From positions 18,073,501-18,137,500 of the forward strand of contig NC_059351.1 in the NCBI RefSeq assembly GCF_019703515.2: a stretch of DNA of 64,000 nucleotides, given 5' to 3'. This DNA comes from Myxocyprinus asiaticus. Taxonomy: Eukaryota > Chordata > Actinopteri > Cypriniformes > Catostomidae. Made by a program: the position numbers and the translations under genes. Under the pieces are notes generated by a model, which was given only the letters and a program-made list of their open reading frames with translations, did no database searches and was not told the origin of the DNA. Positions 1 through 59,139 of this stretch are shown in pieces; positions within the stretch are counted from its first letter, which is position 1; every line of letters begins with the position of its first letter.

Positions 1-1010
<1,010 letters not shown>

Positions 1011-1110
1011 TCAGAAGCTAATTGTCTAAAGGCTTGACATCATTTTCTGGAATTTTCCAAGCTGCTTAAAGGCACAGTTAACTTAGTGTATTTAAACTTC
1101 TGACTTCAAA
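1011..1110. mobile_element. Fragment of a Tdr1/Sleeping Beauty-type Tc1 terminal region
   Basis: The text (CTAATTGTCTAAAGGCTTGA ... TTTAAACTTCTGACTTCAAA) matches the inner part and end of the inverted repeat also seen at 43280-43528 and 60130-60350. It abuts the end of the transposon at 1-1010, so the younger element probably landed in this one. Confidence 0.7.
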
Positions 1111-1245
1111 TGTAAATGGAATGCTGTAATTTACACTTTTCACAATCAGATAATTGTGGTACCTCTAATTTTAATCTTGATTTTTTTATTCAATGAGTTG
1201 TGCAGCCCTATTATATTATATGAATTATAATATATTATACATTGT

Positions 1246-2135
1246 ATAAACTAATATATATATATATATACACACATTCAGCTGACCACTAAGTATAGTC
1301 AGGACATTACTGATGTAAAAAACAGCACCATCACTATTTGAAATTTTTTATTTTTGATAAAATCTGGACAGGCCAAAAAAAATTGCCAAAAAAACTGAAA
1401 ATGTCATACAAAAGTGTACACTAAAGTCTTCAAAGACAAAGGACAACTGGCTCTAACAAGGACAGAAACAGATGTGGAAGGCCAGATGTACAACTAAACA
1501 AGAGGATAAGTACATCAGAGTCTCTAGTTGGAGAAATAGACCCCTCACATGTCCTCAGCTGAAAGCTTCATTGAACTCTACCCACTCAACACCAGTTTCA
1601 TGTACAACAGTAAAGAGAAGACTCAGGGGTGCAGGCCTTATGGGAAGAATTGCAAAGAAATAGCCACTTTTGAAGCAGAAAAACAAAAAGAAAAGGTTTG
1701 AGTGGGCAAAGAAACACAGACACTGGACAACAGATAATTGGAAAAGAGTGTTATGGATCTTGACCCCATTGAGCTTTTGTGGGATCAGCTAGACTGTAAG
1801 GTGCGTGAGAAGTGCCCGACAAGACAGCCACATCTATGGCAAGTGCTACAGGAAGCGTGGGGTGAAATGTCACGAGTATCTGGACAAACTGATAGCAAGA
1901 ATGCCAAGGATCTGCAAAGCTGTCATTGCTGCACGTGGATAATTTTTTGATGAGAACTCTGAAGTAGTTTAAGAATTACTGAACTTTTTTTTCCAAATTG
2001 TAATTATAATTTTCCATGTTATTAATGTCCTGACTATACACTGTGATCAGTTGAATGCCACTTTGGTGAATTAAAGTACCAATTTCTTTCCATAAGAGCA
2101 AAATCTGTATATTATTCCAAACTTTTGGCCTCCAG
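1246..2135 (+). mobile_element. Degenerate Tc1-like transposon flanked by TA repeats
   Basis: Bounded on the left by a (TA)n tract (about 1250-1270) and on the right by the Tc1 end AAACTTTTGGCCTCCAGTAT next to another (TA)n tract. It encodes a broken transposase in the forward direction (1436-1950). It is shorter than a full Tc1 (~1.6 kb), so it is internally deleted. Confidence 0.7.
1436..1950 (+). pseudogene. Tc1-like transposase remnant
   Basis: The first piece (1472-1663) resembles the second DNA-binding subdomain of Tc1 transposases (TCPQLKASLNS, TVKRRLRGAGLMGRIAKK). The second (1738-1950) holds the end of the catalytic core: DLDPIELLWDQLDCKVREK, where the E of IELLWDQL is the last acidic residue of the DDE triad. 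The central part with the two D residues is missing and the frames do not join. It is non-functional. Confidence 0.75.
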
Positions 2136-2136
<1 letters not shown>

Positions 2137-2172
<36 letters not shown>

Positions 2173-2216
2173 ACATGTATGTATTTACATTGTATATACT
2201 ATATATATATATATTG
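2137..2216. repeat. Compound (TA)n-(TG)n-(TA)n microsatellite
   Basis: Alternating TA, then TG, then TA runs just upstream of the first visible gas6 exon, in an intron. Confidence 0.9.
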
Positions 2217-2694
2217 TATATTGTGCCTACATATGAATTTCTTTACAAGTTTAATTTACTTTCACATTTTTATTCATAACATTATTAAAAGTATGAATTT
2301 TAGTGGATTGTGAAGCAAAAGCAATACCAAAACATGTGAACCCCTTCATTAATGTTTAAAAAGCATTTCAGGATGAGAAAATTAACAGAATCTACACAAA
2401 CAACAACTGAAAATACAAGAGGGCTTTTATTTGTTTCTCTAAATAATTCCAATACTTCCATTTGTGTTATTTCATAGTTTAGATTTTTACAAATAATTAC
2501 TCTAAAATATAGAAAGAAGATAGTAGATGTGTCCAAACATTTGACTGTTAGTGCTCATGCACGTAGTTGTGGAGTAAATAATCCTGTTTGGCTGCTTAAA
2601 AAAAAAAAAAATCAAATATGAGTGCATGCTTTGTAAGAATTCTTTTTATCTGTGTCATATGCATGACATCCTCCTGCAACATCCGACTACACAG

Positions 2695-2859
2695 ATCTCA
2701 GTTGAGGAGCAAGGGCGGAGTCTCGTCATAAAGATTGACAGGGAGGCGGTGATGAAGATCGCAGTGAATGGAGATCTGTTCACACTGAATAAAGGCATGC
2801 ATGAGCTCAACCTGACAGTGGGCGGAGTTCCCTTCAGAGAGGAGGGGCTTGTCAGTAAG
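2695..2859 (+). CDS. gas6: gas6 exon: laminin-G1 segment
   Basis: Acceptor CAG at 2692-2694 and donor GTGAGT from 2860; 55 codons, phase 0 at both ends. It reads [14 protein letters not shown] ... [10 protein letters not shown], matching the GAS6 LG1 strand with the AVMKIAV block. Earlier gas6 exons are upstream of the window. Confidence 0.92.
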
Positions 2860-4345
2860 GTGAGTTTTAACCTCTAATGATCCGCATGCTGGATTCATGT
2901 TGCAAGTTCTGTCATCATTTGAATCGATCCAAACACAGGAAGCATTGAAGCTGCACTTCACCTCAGAATATTTACTGAGAATTAACAAGAAGTCTTTTTT
3001 CAGAAAACATATTTCCCAATATCACTATTATAAATGATTACCAACTAGATAAAATCCACAGAAATCAGCAGGAATTTACAGAATATCTTTCAGGATTTTA
3101 AATCACAGAGAGCTCACCTTGTGATTTAACTGTCCAGTAGCATTTTAAGACATTTTTCAGGACCATATATAGTATGTTTTTTATTTCTGTGTGTTAGATT
3201 CATTTCCCTGCTAAAAAAGCCAGCATTGCTGGTCACCAGCTTAAGTTGTGTTTTGTGTGCTGGTCCCCCAGCATGGCATGCTGGTATGCTGGTGACCTGA
3301 CCAGGCTTTTTAATTAGCTAAACCAGCTTCACCTGAAAGACCATGCTGGTCAACCAACTTCACCAGCTGGGTTTTGCTGGTGAAAAGCATGGCTATGCTG
3401 GTCCACTAGCTAGACCAGCACCAAACCAGCACTAACCAGCATTAACCATCTTAGACCAGCATGGGAATTGCATGCTGGTTAAGCTGAATTTTTGTTTTAG
3501 CAGGGTTGCCCTTGACTCGTGTTTGCACTCAGTGGAATTTGAGCCTGTTTCTGACTTTCAGATGTCCGAACACTTTAAACAGCAAAGATAAGGAGAAGAT
3601 ATAATTTGAGTCATGCTTTAATCACAGAGACAAAATAAAAGAAACAGAGACAAACTTCTCATCTAAACATATCACTAGTTGAAATGATAGTTCATTTCAG
3701 CAGTTAAATGTTTTTGTATATGTAAATGCAGGTTAACCCTCGGTTAGACGGCTGTATGAAGGAGTGGCGCTGGTTAACCGGTGAAGACACATCAATTCAG
3801 GAAACCATTAGACACAATGAGCGCATGCAATGCTACGCCATTGAAGACCACAGCGCCTTCTACCCCGGACACGGGTTTGCCTTCTTCAATCAGAGCCATG
3901 GTGTGTGTGTGGGTTTGGGTGGTTTACGAGGACATTTTTTTAGGTTACAAACTCATAATTACAAGGGTATTATGCTATAAATGTGGTTTGAGGACATTTC
4001 TAGTGTCCCATTAATTCAAATCGCTTAAAAAAAACAACTAAACAATGTTTTTTTTTTGGAAAATGTAAAAATGCAGAAAAGTTTTTGTGAGGGTTAGGTT
4101 TAGGAGTAGGGGATAGAATCTATAGTTCGTAGAGTATAAAAATCATTATGTCTGTGGAGAGTCCTCATAAGGATAGCCACACCAACATGTGTGTGTGTTT
4201 GTTAATCTGTTTTTTGTTGCAGTGTTGATAATTAAGCAATCTCACGAAACCTTTCCCAAACCTCAAGAACATTTCTGGTTCAAACTTCACCCCAACTTCA
4301 TAATTTATATATAAAATCAGGGCCACTCTTGCTCGTGTGATATTG

Positions 4346-4420
<75 letters not shown>

Positions 4421-7400
4421 GTAAAGTCATGGCACATAATGATAGAATTTGTTGTAATGTCTTTATGCTGATATGAATAAAAAACATATTGCAGTATTTT
4501 TACTGTTATACATTATATTATAATACACCGTAGTACATATAACATTAAATATAAATGGAGTTACAAACAGACTCAAAAGCAAAATGTCCAGAAGCATTAC
4601 CATAATGACAATGTGATTTTTTTTCACATCACTGTAATGACAATGATTTTTTTCTTCCACATCACCATAATGACAATGATTTTTTAAAATAACAGTAATG
4701 AATGAGATTGTGATTTTTTGACATAACTGCAATAAAAATGTTACCATTGATACTATGATACCAATTTCACATTACAGTAATGAGAATGTGATTTTTATTA
4801 ATTTTTTCTTCAAATTTTAGTAATGGGGATGTAATTTGTTCACATCACCGTAATGAGAATTCAATTTTTTTCATTACTGTAATGAGAATGTCATTTTTTC
4901 ACATCACTGTAATGAGAATGTGTTTGTTTTTTTTATAGGTACAGTAATGACAATGTGTGATTATTTTTCACATTACAGTAATATACATTAGATTTTTTTC
5001 AAATTACAGTAATATACATTTGATTTTTTTCATATTACAGTAATGACGATAAGTAATTTTTTCACACCACCGTAATGAGAATTAGATTTTTTTTGACATT
5101 ACAGTAATGACAAGTAATTTTGTTCACATTACTGTAATGAGAACAAGATTTTTTACATTAATGAGAATGTTATTTTTTCACATCACTGTAATGAGAATGT
5201 GATTTTTTTTCTTCACATCACTATAAATGGAATGTGATTTTTTTTCACATTACAGTAATATACATTTGATTTTTTCACATTACAGTAATGAGATTTTTGT
5301 ATGTTTTCACATTAGTTGTTTACAGATGTTTGATTGGCATAAAAATGTCACAATGCAAAAAATCTTAGTAGACATAAAATGTGCTTAATAAGCAAAATAT
5401 AATTTTTCTTTCCTCATTTTGAGGTGATTATGACCTGATCTTGTTCTTGACAGGCTTTTTGTGGTTCACTGTATCAGTGTTGATGTAGATTTTTCGGTGT
5501 ATAATGGATTATAATGTTTAGTGTTTAAATTTGTGTAGGTGACAATCAGACCCTCAGTATTGAGCTGAAGGTGCGTGCTGCCTCCAGTATGGGTGTTCTG
5601 TTCGCACTGGTTCGCCAGGACAGTGTCCCGTTTTCCATCTCTCTCTCTGACTATCATCCAGTGACACTCGAGTGGACAGAGGTGTGTGTGTTTTACATTA
5701 TTTATTAAGTTAACATTATTCACTTCACATTGATTTGCTGTTACAGTAGTTTGTGTGTGACCCGCAGCACGTGCTGGTGTCGTTTGGTGATGTGATCGTG
5801 TCCAGTGTTGCAGTGAATTTGTGTGATTCAGACACACACACAGTCAATGTGACCGTATCTGGAAACAGCACAACACTGGAGGTGGACGGTCTGATCAGTC
5901 AGATGGAGTCTGTGGAGAATCTGGATGCTCTGGATCTGTCCTCTTCATACAGCACTTTTATAGGAGGGATTCCAGGTAACATCTGCGCATCAGTTTTACA
6001 TCCACACTTGAGTTTACTAACACAGTAGTCTATAAAGAATATTGTTTTATACAGTGTTTTATAATAACGTTAAGACTCGTTAAAATACACAAGGACTACT
6101 GTAAGACCAGGGTCCAAAATTAATTTTTGCCACACCTGCATTTCCAACATTGTCCTGTTTCACCATAAAATGTACATTCCATCTAAATATATATATATAT
6201 ATATATATGGATGATTCTTCAACTCCGAGCACTTTGAGGTTTCCAGGCCTTCATCATTTATTTTTGGTACTTTTCAAATGCCTTTTATGTATAGATTTGA
6301 CTGTTTTATTTTTGTCCCAGGCTTTCAGTATTAAACTATAAAAATCCATTATAAAATACAAATTGCTACATGTTTAAAACTATGATCATCTAAATTAAGA
6401 GTGAAATAAACAAACTATATTAATATTTATTGTGTGAAAATTATTTCTATACATTTTTCAAAAATTACGGCTGTCCCACAGTTATGCCGTCATTTCCACC
6501 ACACCAAAAATGTTTCCCCTAATAAAGTTTTTCAAAAGTTAGTGTACTTGTTAACGAAGTGGACAAAAGTGTCAGTGAAGAGCATGCTTCAGATGAAAAA
6601 TGAGACGAGTGATTTGACGAAAACAAAGAAAAATCATGAGAATTATCACTTGTAAGCAGAATGTTTTTATCGACCAAGCTGTAATTTTGCCAAATAATGC
6701 AAAAAAGTGTGAACATATTGTTTTATTATGTATTTAGGATACATCAAATTTTAGCTACGAAATTAGCTTTAGCAAGACAAAGGAGAGGGCAATTTTATTT
6801 TAAAATGTTAAAAACGTAATTTCCCTCAGCGTCATTTCCAGCACAGAATTCTGTTAAACACAATACAGAATTTGAGATTTTCATGACATTAATCTCCTGT
6901 GATGCATGTACATACACTGTTGGACATTGTTAGCAGACAATAAAATAAACTTAAAAAAATAAATATTGTAACTGTATTAACTTACTAGAAATCAACACTG
7001 CTAAAAGTGCCCAAAGTTGAAGAAACACCCATATACAGATATACTCAGTATAGATTCTTTGTAATTTTTTATTTTGCATATAGCGAATGAAGCCTATTTT
7101 AGGACCATTAAGATTATTAGCATTGTGACATTATTTTCATGAAAATGGAGTCAAATTCTCATTACTGCTGTGAAGAAAAATTGATTATATACTTTATATA
7201 TGCTATATTAATCAGAAAAATGCAGAAACAATTACATTTAAATTATGTATACATCATTTTAGTATTTGTTGTACAGAATTTAATTTATGGGAATTATCAT
7301 TAATATATACCGAGCTACATGTACTGTACCACAAATTTACCATGGTGTTACTATAGTAAAACTGTAGTAACCATGATTCTTGGGAATTATTTTTATTTCC

Positions 7401-7972
7401 ATAGTTTTGGTTTTCCTGTGGTTTTACTACAAATATAACAGTTAAAATGTGTTTACAGTAGGAAAACCATGGTAAACTTAGTGGTTAGTGTAGTTTTACT
7501 ACAAATACCATAGTTGAACTATACTTTAAACTCTCTTCAATCTCTGTCTCTTCATTATGAACTATAGTAAAACCATGGTTAAATGTAGTATGCGATGGAT
7601 AATGCTATTGCGAGGGAACCCAAAATAATTGCGAGGGAACTCGCTGAAAAACTATTTCAGAAAGTAAATGCCCTCCATGTCCTCTAAGGAGCTCTGTAGA
7701 AAAATGAAAAATAAATTAATCCATAGAGTCCAACAATGAATCTGGGTCTAATGCTGTATCAGTTTTAATGTAAAGTCTTGATATGTCTGCACATACGGAG
7801 TGCTTGTTTTTGTTCTGCAGATGTTTCTCTGGTTTCCACTCCAGTCTCAGCATTCTTCACCGGCTGCATGGATGTGCGAGTTAACGGACAGCTGCTGGAC
7901 GTGGATGATGCCCAACATAAACACAACGACATCCGCTCCCACTCCTGCCCCCTAGTGAGTGCACTACAATAA
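2695..7972 (+). CDS. gas6: Growth arrest-specific 6, C-terminal laminin-G region (five 3' exons)
   Basis: GAS6 is a secreted vitamin-K-dependent ligand of the TAM receptor kinases (Tyro3, Axl, Mer). Its N-terminal Gla and EGF parts lie before the window. Exons seen: 2695-2859, 3732-3900, 5539-5681, 5768-5975, 7821-7972, about 278 aa in all, with consistent phases. The text fits GAS6 rather than protein [28 protein letters not shown] followed by GEDTSIQET, and [10 protein letters not shown]. These cover the end of the first laminin-G domain and most of the second. The last exon has the closing cysteine pair ([10 protein letters not shown] ... HSCP). Poly(A) signals follow at 8353 and 8600. The gene converges on tmem255b, as in human. 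Confidence 0.93.
3205..3510. repeat. CCAGCATGCTGGT-type palindromic repeat cluster
   Basis: An intronic block of many short inverted and direct copies of CCAGC/GCTGG (CATGCTGGT, AACCAGCA, GCTGGTTT). Such blocks behave as small foldback elements in fish genomes. No coding frame is seen. Confidence 0.7.
3732..3900 (+). CDS. gas6: gas6 exon: LG1/LG2 junction
   Basis: Acceptor AG at 3730-3731. Donor taken at GTGTGT from 3901, a weak site inside a GT run. 169 nt, phase 0 in and 1 out. It reads [15 protein letters not shown] then [18 protein letters not shown], with the conserved cysteines of the linker between laminin-G domains. Confidence 0.92.
4348..4417. repeat. (TA)n microsatellite
   Basis: About 35 TA units without interruption in a gas6 intron. 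Confidence 0.97.
4600..5300. repeat. AT-rich minisatellite, ~35-bp unit, about 20 copies
   Basis: Tandem copies of a unit built on CACATTACAGTAATGAGAATGTGATTTTTT, with small length changes and substitutions. The GTAATGA(G/C)AAT core is kept. It fills most of one gas6 intron. The same core words occur in the MITE at 25538-26122. Confidence 0.9.
5539..5681 (+). CDS. gas6: gas6 exon: laminin-G2 segment
   Basis: Acceptor TAG at 5536-5538; donor GTGTGT from 5682. Phase 1 in, 0 out. It contains [19 protein letters not shown] followed by SDYH, matching the LG2 'GVLFAL ... VDYH' strands. The exon begins 240 bases after the end of the minisatellite. Confidence 0.9.
5768..5975 (+). CDS. gas6: gas6 exon: laminin-G2 segment
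   Basis: Acceptor CAG at 5765-5767; donor GTAACA from 5976. Phase 0 in, 1 out. It reads [19 protein letters not shown] ... [13 protein letters not shown] ... FIGGIP, the typical TLEVDG and GG(L/I)P laminin-G motifs. The preceding intron is only 86 bases. Confidence 0.92.
6186..7035. mobile_element. Non-autonomous DNA element next to a (TA)n tract
   Basis: A (TA)n run at 6186-6208 is followed by GGATGATTCTTCAACTCCGAGCACTTT. Near 7005-7035 the inverse AAAGTGCCCAAAGTTGAAGAAACACCCATAT closes the unit. These imperfect inverted ends about 0.8 kb apart, with no coding frame, suggest a MITE or a deleted transposon. The family is not identified. Confidence 0.5.
7060..7180. mobile_element. Fragment related to the MITE at 25538-26122
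   Basis: It shares AGCCTATTTTAGGACCATTAAGATT, CATTATTTTCATG and TTCTCATTACTG with that element, in the same order. Confidence 0.5.
7290..7590. repeat. ACCATGGTT-rich palindromic repeat
   Basis: Many inverted copies of ACCATGGT, TACTATAGTA and TTTTACTACAAATA form a self-complementary block in the last gas6 intron, just before its terminal exon. Probably a small foldback element; no frame. Confidence 0.6.
7821..7972 (+). CDS. gas6: gas6 terminal coding exon
   Basis: A strong acceptor (TTTTTGTTCTGCAG) ends at 7820. It encodes [20 protein letters not shown] ... [11 protein letters not shown] and stops with TAA at 7970-7972. The CM ... HSCP pair is the final laminin-G disulfide of GAS6 and protein S. 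Confidence 0.94.
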
Positions 7973-8352
7973 CACACGCTCACTTGCACCAGTCTGAGCC
8001 CAGAAACAAACTGCCAGCTGGACTTGCCATGAAACTAATGCAAAGTGCTTTTGAATCAAAGGGATGCTTAATCTGGATTCACAAAGGCCTTAACAAACCA
8101 CATCACTAAAACACACCACGTACAACCACAAAGCCCAAATATTAATCTCAATCCACACTCACATCCAAAAGCACAACCCGAAGTGCATACATTCATCACA
8201 TAGACACTGTATCACGTATATTTATGTATTATTCACTGACACATAGAGATTTACATTAGAGGAAGAAAACACAAGCTACTGAGAACAAGTGTGTGCTGTA
8301 ATATACTGTATATGTAAATATGTGACTGTAAAATGCTTTTTAGACGAGAGAA

Positions 8353-8605
8353 AATAAACATCCAACTACCTTTAATCCAGAAATGAAGGCCTTTAGACAC
8401 CATCAGGCCTCTCGATGTAGGTGCTTAAAATCATCCTTAATTTTGTTCAGTATTTTTTAGTTAAAATAGTTTTTCTAGTTCCTTGTTTGTTTGTGTTCTT
8501 TTTTTTAAATCGGTAATGTACACTGAAAAGATGTTTTGTATTTCTTTCATTTGCGCTCAGTGTGTGTCGAACCAGAGACTGAAATGCTTATTGAAAACAA
8601 ATAAA
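8353..8605 (+). promoter_or_regulatory. gas6 candidate polyadenylation signals
   Basis: AATAAA occurs at 8353-8358 and 8600-8605, 380 and 630 bases after the gas6 stop, with no further exon between. Which one is used cannot be told here. Confidence 0.6.
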
Positions 8606-8746
8606 GACATATGTTATTATTATGCTGAATTCTGTCCTTTTTAAGTCCACAGCTGTCGAGTACACTTTAAAAACACAACACTGGTCAAACATACATACTT
8701 GAAGACTGCATTGTTGATCTTGATACTTCATTGTGAGGCAATAAAC

Positions 8747-8818
8747 ACTCTACGCAAGTACACAAACACATTGCATTTCAGAACGCAATCTAGAAGCGTT
8801 TGCATACTTGCGTAGAGT
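8747..8818. repeat. 72-base hairpin between the convergent gene ends
   Basis: The arms ACTCTACGCAAGTA at 8747 and TACTTGCGTAGAGT at 8805-8818 are perfect over 14 bases and continue to about 23 bp with three mismatches. A second short stem (ATTGC/GCAAT) lies inside. It is located between the gas6 poly(A) signals and the tmem255b stop. It could be a tiny MITE or a pre-miRNA-like fold. Confidence 0.7.
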
Positions 8819-9058
8819 CTGTTTTGAGGGGAGTTCAATGAGGTGGAGAATCAAGTAGGAAGGTCCCACCAAGTTATAATGGAAGCTAAGAAATACGGTC
8901 ATCAAAACTGAACGTTTTGGTAAATAGTAAAGAACAACATTGACAACATTTGCTACAGGATGGATTTCCACAATCACAGAGACAAGGAATCTTTCGGAGG
9001 TAATTTTTTAGATCCATTACGTGTTGTTTGAGGTGTTTGTTGTTGTATTCAGAGATGT

Positions 9059-56661
<47,603 letters not shown>

Positions 56662-56900
56662 CGCGTCTCTGATCTTTCACAGAGAAATTGTGTCCAAAAT
56701 AAAGTTAATAAAAAAAGACTTTTGGTCAATTTTTCCAAGAATTCCCTCCTAGTACGTAAATATGCGTCAGCACCGCCGCTGAGAGACGCGCCGCTTCGCT
56801 CATGTGAACGCGCGCAGGTTAAGACTGAAGTGATGTGCGCGAGACTGACGCTCCCAGCAAAACTCACACGACTGCCGTGATGACGCATCAGCATCGCGAT
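56662..56900 (-). promoter_or_regulatory. tmem255b CpG-rich 5' UTR and promoter region
   Basis: Frequent CpG (GCGCGCAGG, GACGCGCCGC, GATCGCGATGCTGATGCG on the minus strand) in an otherwise AT-rich neighbourhood, immediately upstream of the start codon. No TATA box stands out; a CpG-island promoter is inferred. Confidence 0.55.
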
Positions 56901-57039
56901 CGATGCGACACAAAACTAGAAAAAAGCTAAATTTGAGAGTAAAAAGTAAAGCCCACTCACAGAATTCATATTAGATTTACTCTATTATGCAGCAGTACAT
57001 CTGAGACATCATATTAAGAAATTAAGGGGGGCTTGCGGC

Positions 57040-57290
57040 AGAAATGCCTCCGAGAAAAAAAAAAAAAAAAAAAAGAAGAGCCTGCAATGAATTCTTTTTT
57101 GTTTGTAAAATTTTTTCATCAATAGTTCTTAATATTCTGTTATAGAACTAGTTATTTTAGAATTATAGCTCATGTTTAAATGAAAAATAAATTAATACAT
57201 AAATCACCCTAAACGATGCTAAAATGAAAATGGATACAAACTAATGCTAAAATGAAATACAAGGAGCATATTTTTTTTTCTCATTTATTC

Positions 57291-57331
<41 letters not shown>

Positions 57332-57420
57332 ATTATGTATTTAAGGATTTATTTAAACATTTCATGATTTACTTTTGAGTAATTTGGCCCTCCATATAAA
57401 AAATAAATAAATAAATAAAT
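57040..57420. repeat. Homopolymer A and T tracts
   Basis: A tract at 57055-57074, T tract at 57294-57324, and (AATA)n near 57402-57420, upstream of tmem255b. Confidence 0.85.
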
Positions 57421-57470
57421 GCCCTCATAAAGGTAAAAATGCCCCTGAAAATCAAATCCATATATTTCCC

Positions 57471-58070
57471 CTTAAAATAAATATTCCAGGTTTAATACAA
57501 GTTAAGCTCAATCGATAGCATTTGTGTCATAATGCCGATTAGCACAGATATTAATTTCGACTAGTCTCTCCAGTTCTTAAAAATAATAATAATAATAATA
57601 ATAATTACAATGGTAATTGGGCCAATTTTTGTAGGGTTTAAAAAGGTAGAAATGTGAAATTTATAATTTTATAAAAGCACTTAAATCAATTATTCTTTTA
57701 AAACTTGTGTGCTATTTGCGCTGTAACAATTGTTTAAATTAATTTTATGGTCATTTTAGGGTTTAAGGGTTCACAGCGTTATGTCATCATGGCAACGAAG
57801 TTGTAAAACTGGATATAACTTTACACAGAAAAGGTTAGCAAGCGATTTTATGACACTTTAATAACTTTAACACGCTTGTTAAGTCTTGTGGCTATACTTT
57901 TAAAACTGTGTATTTGAAAATTACAGACTGGCCCCATTCACTTCCATTGTAAGTGCCCGCTGTAACCCAGAAGGGACAAGTTGAAATAAATGTTTGTGGT
58001 AATCGACATTATGCCACAAATGCTGTCGACTGAGCTTAACTTGTATTGAAACCCGGAAAATTCCTTTAAC
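57471..58070. mobile_element. Foldback MITE, copy 2 (AAGTTAAGCTCA family)
   Basis: TTTAATACAAGTTAAGCTCAATCGATAGCATTTGTGTCATAATG at the left is mirrored by CATTATGCCACAAATGCTGTCGACTGAGCTTAACTTGTATT at the right. Same family as 9481-9995. Confidence 0.8.
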
Positions 58071-58377
58071 CTTAAAAATATCATTTGTTTGGCAAAACAT
58101 TTAACTCTCTTTTAGCACCACACAGTGGACATTTCACCTCAATACTCCCACGATAACTGTAATGAAGGACATAATATGCTTTTGCAAAAATGTCATCACA
58201 GTCATGTTATTTTCATGAGATCAGGCGGAATGCGGTTGTTGTCACTCTTTTTCATAAGGCAAACTGTATGAACTATTGCATTTAGCATTCAAAACACGAT
58301 GACTTTCTGGTGCTGTGTGCACAATATATAAACCACTCAAAGACTGAATGCAAATTATTCTGTTTCAAAACACTGAC

Positions 58378-58383
58378 TTTATT
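58378..58383 (-). promoter_or_regulatory. Polyadenylation signal for the unidentified gene
   Basis: AATAAA on the minus strand about 365 bases after the TGA of the terminal exon; no competing exon between. Confidence 0.5.
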
Positions 58384-58746
58384 TACATAAAACTTGCAGA
58401 CAGAGACAAAAAGCCAACACAAAAATAAAACATATATAGTTTGTAGTTCTTGGTGTACACTGGTTAAAGTATTCACTAGAAGCCATGCTCAGTGCTGTTC
58501 CAGTGGTAAAGATGAGTTCAGTTTTAGTCATAAAATAATTCTTAAGTTCTTATATCCTAACAGCATGAGTTCACAAGATCAATATGGCTTTGACCTGCAA
58601 GTTATTGCTGGAGATTGCTTTTACATCGGGACACATTTAATGCTGTGAGCTGGAACTAGTGCACTCCAAGGACTATGCTGTGCCACAAATTCAATTTAGA
58701 GAAACAGATCATGTCCGTGTGTGCTTTTAAAGTGTGTAGTGGATGT

Positions 58747-58871
58747 TCATTGTGTTGGGCATCCATTAGCATTCATGCTAGCAGTGGGTTCGCTAGAGGA
58801 AGTGTTAGGAATCTTCCACCAGTCATCTACTTGAGCTTTACTGGAACCAACAGCTGCTCTGGAGCTGGAAT
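58747..58871 (-). CDS. Terminal coding exon of an unidentified gene
   Basis: On the minus strand a strong pyrimidine tract and acceptor (GTTTTCTTGTTTTAG) precede 58871. 2 + 123 bases follow to TGA at 58747-58749. The 40 codons read SSSRAAVGSSKAQVDDWWKI, then PNTSSSEPTASMNANGCPTQ. The end CPTQ has the spacing of a CaaX prenylation box. A long 3' UTR follows to AATAAA (minus strand) at 58383-58378. The rest of the gene must lie beyond the window. GRK1, a farnesylated kinase, is the neighbour of TMEM255B in human on the same strand, but I do not recognise this sequence as GRK1. Confidence 0.55.
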
Positions 58872-58889
58872 CTAAAACAAGAAAACAAC

Positions 58890-59110
58890 AGACATGAATG
58901 AAGAGCTAGCAGAGAAATCACAATAATACACAGTTGACATCTTATGACGTATTACACACGTCTACACAGGAAGTGACTGATGTTACGTCGCCCTGCAACA
59001 GGTTGTCTATACAGTGAACGTGATTTTGCCAAGTTGAACGTGATCCTGGAACAACATCCTTCATATGAACTAAGGGATACTTCAAATGAGATTAGGGATA
59101 GAGAAATGAT
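58890..59110. other. Intron start region, nothing further recognised
   Basis: Presumed intron of the unidentified minus-strand gene; no second exon is recognised here. Confidence 0.4.
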
Positions 59111-59139
59111 GTAGCACTATCACAGCCAAATAGGGGGCA

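Noticed and set aside
4165..4437. Open frame rich in Tyr-Ile repeats (also at 2125, 30684 and 37891)
   Set aside because: Direct translation of (TA)n microsatellites.
4600..5300. CRISPR-like regularly repeated array
   Set aside because: Units are tandem and diverged without unique spacers, and lie in an intron of a vertebrate gene; it is a minisatellite.
2695..7972. Assignment to protein S (pros1) instead of gas6
   Set aside because: Protein S shares the HSCP ending, but [21 protein letters not shown] and the tmem255b neighbour fit GAS6 better.
58747..58871. Naming the terminal exon grk1
   Set aside because: Synteny and a CaaX-like end are suggestive only; the residues do not match a GRK1 tail I can recognise.
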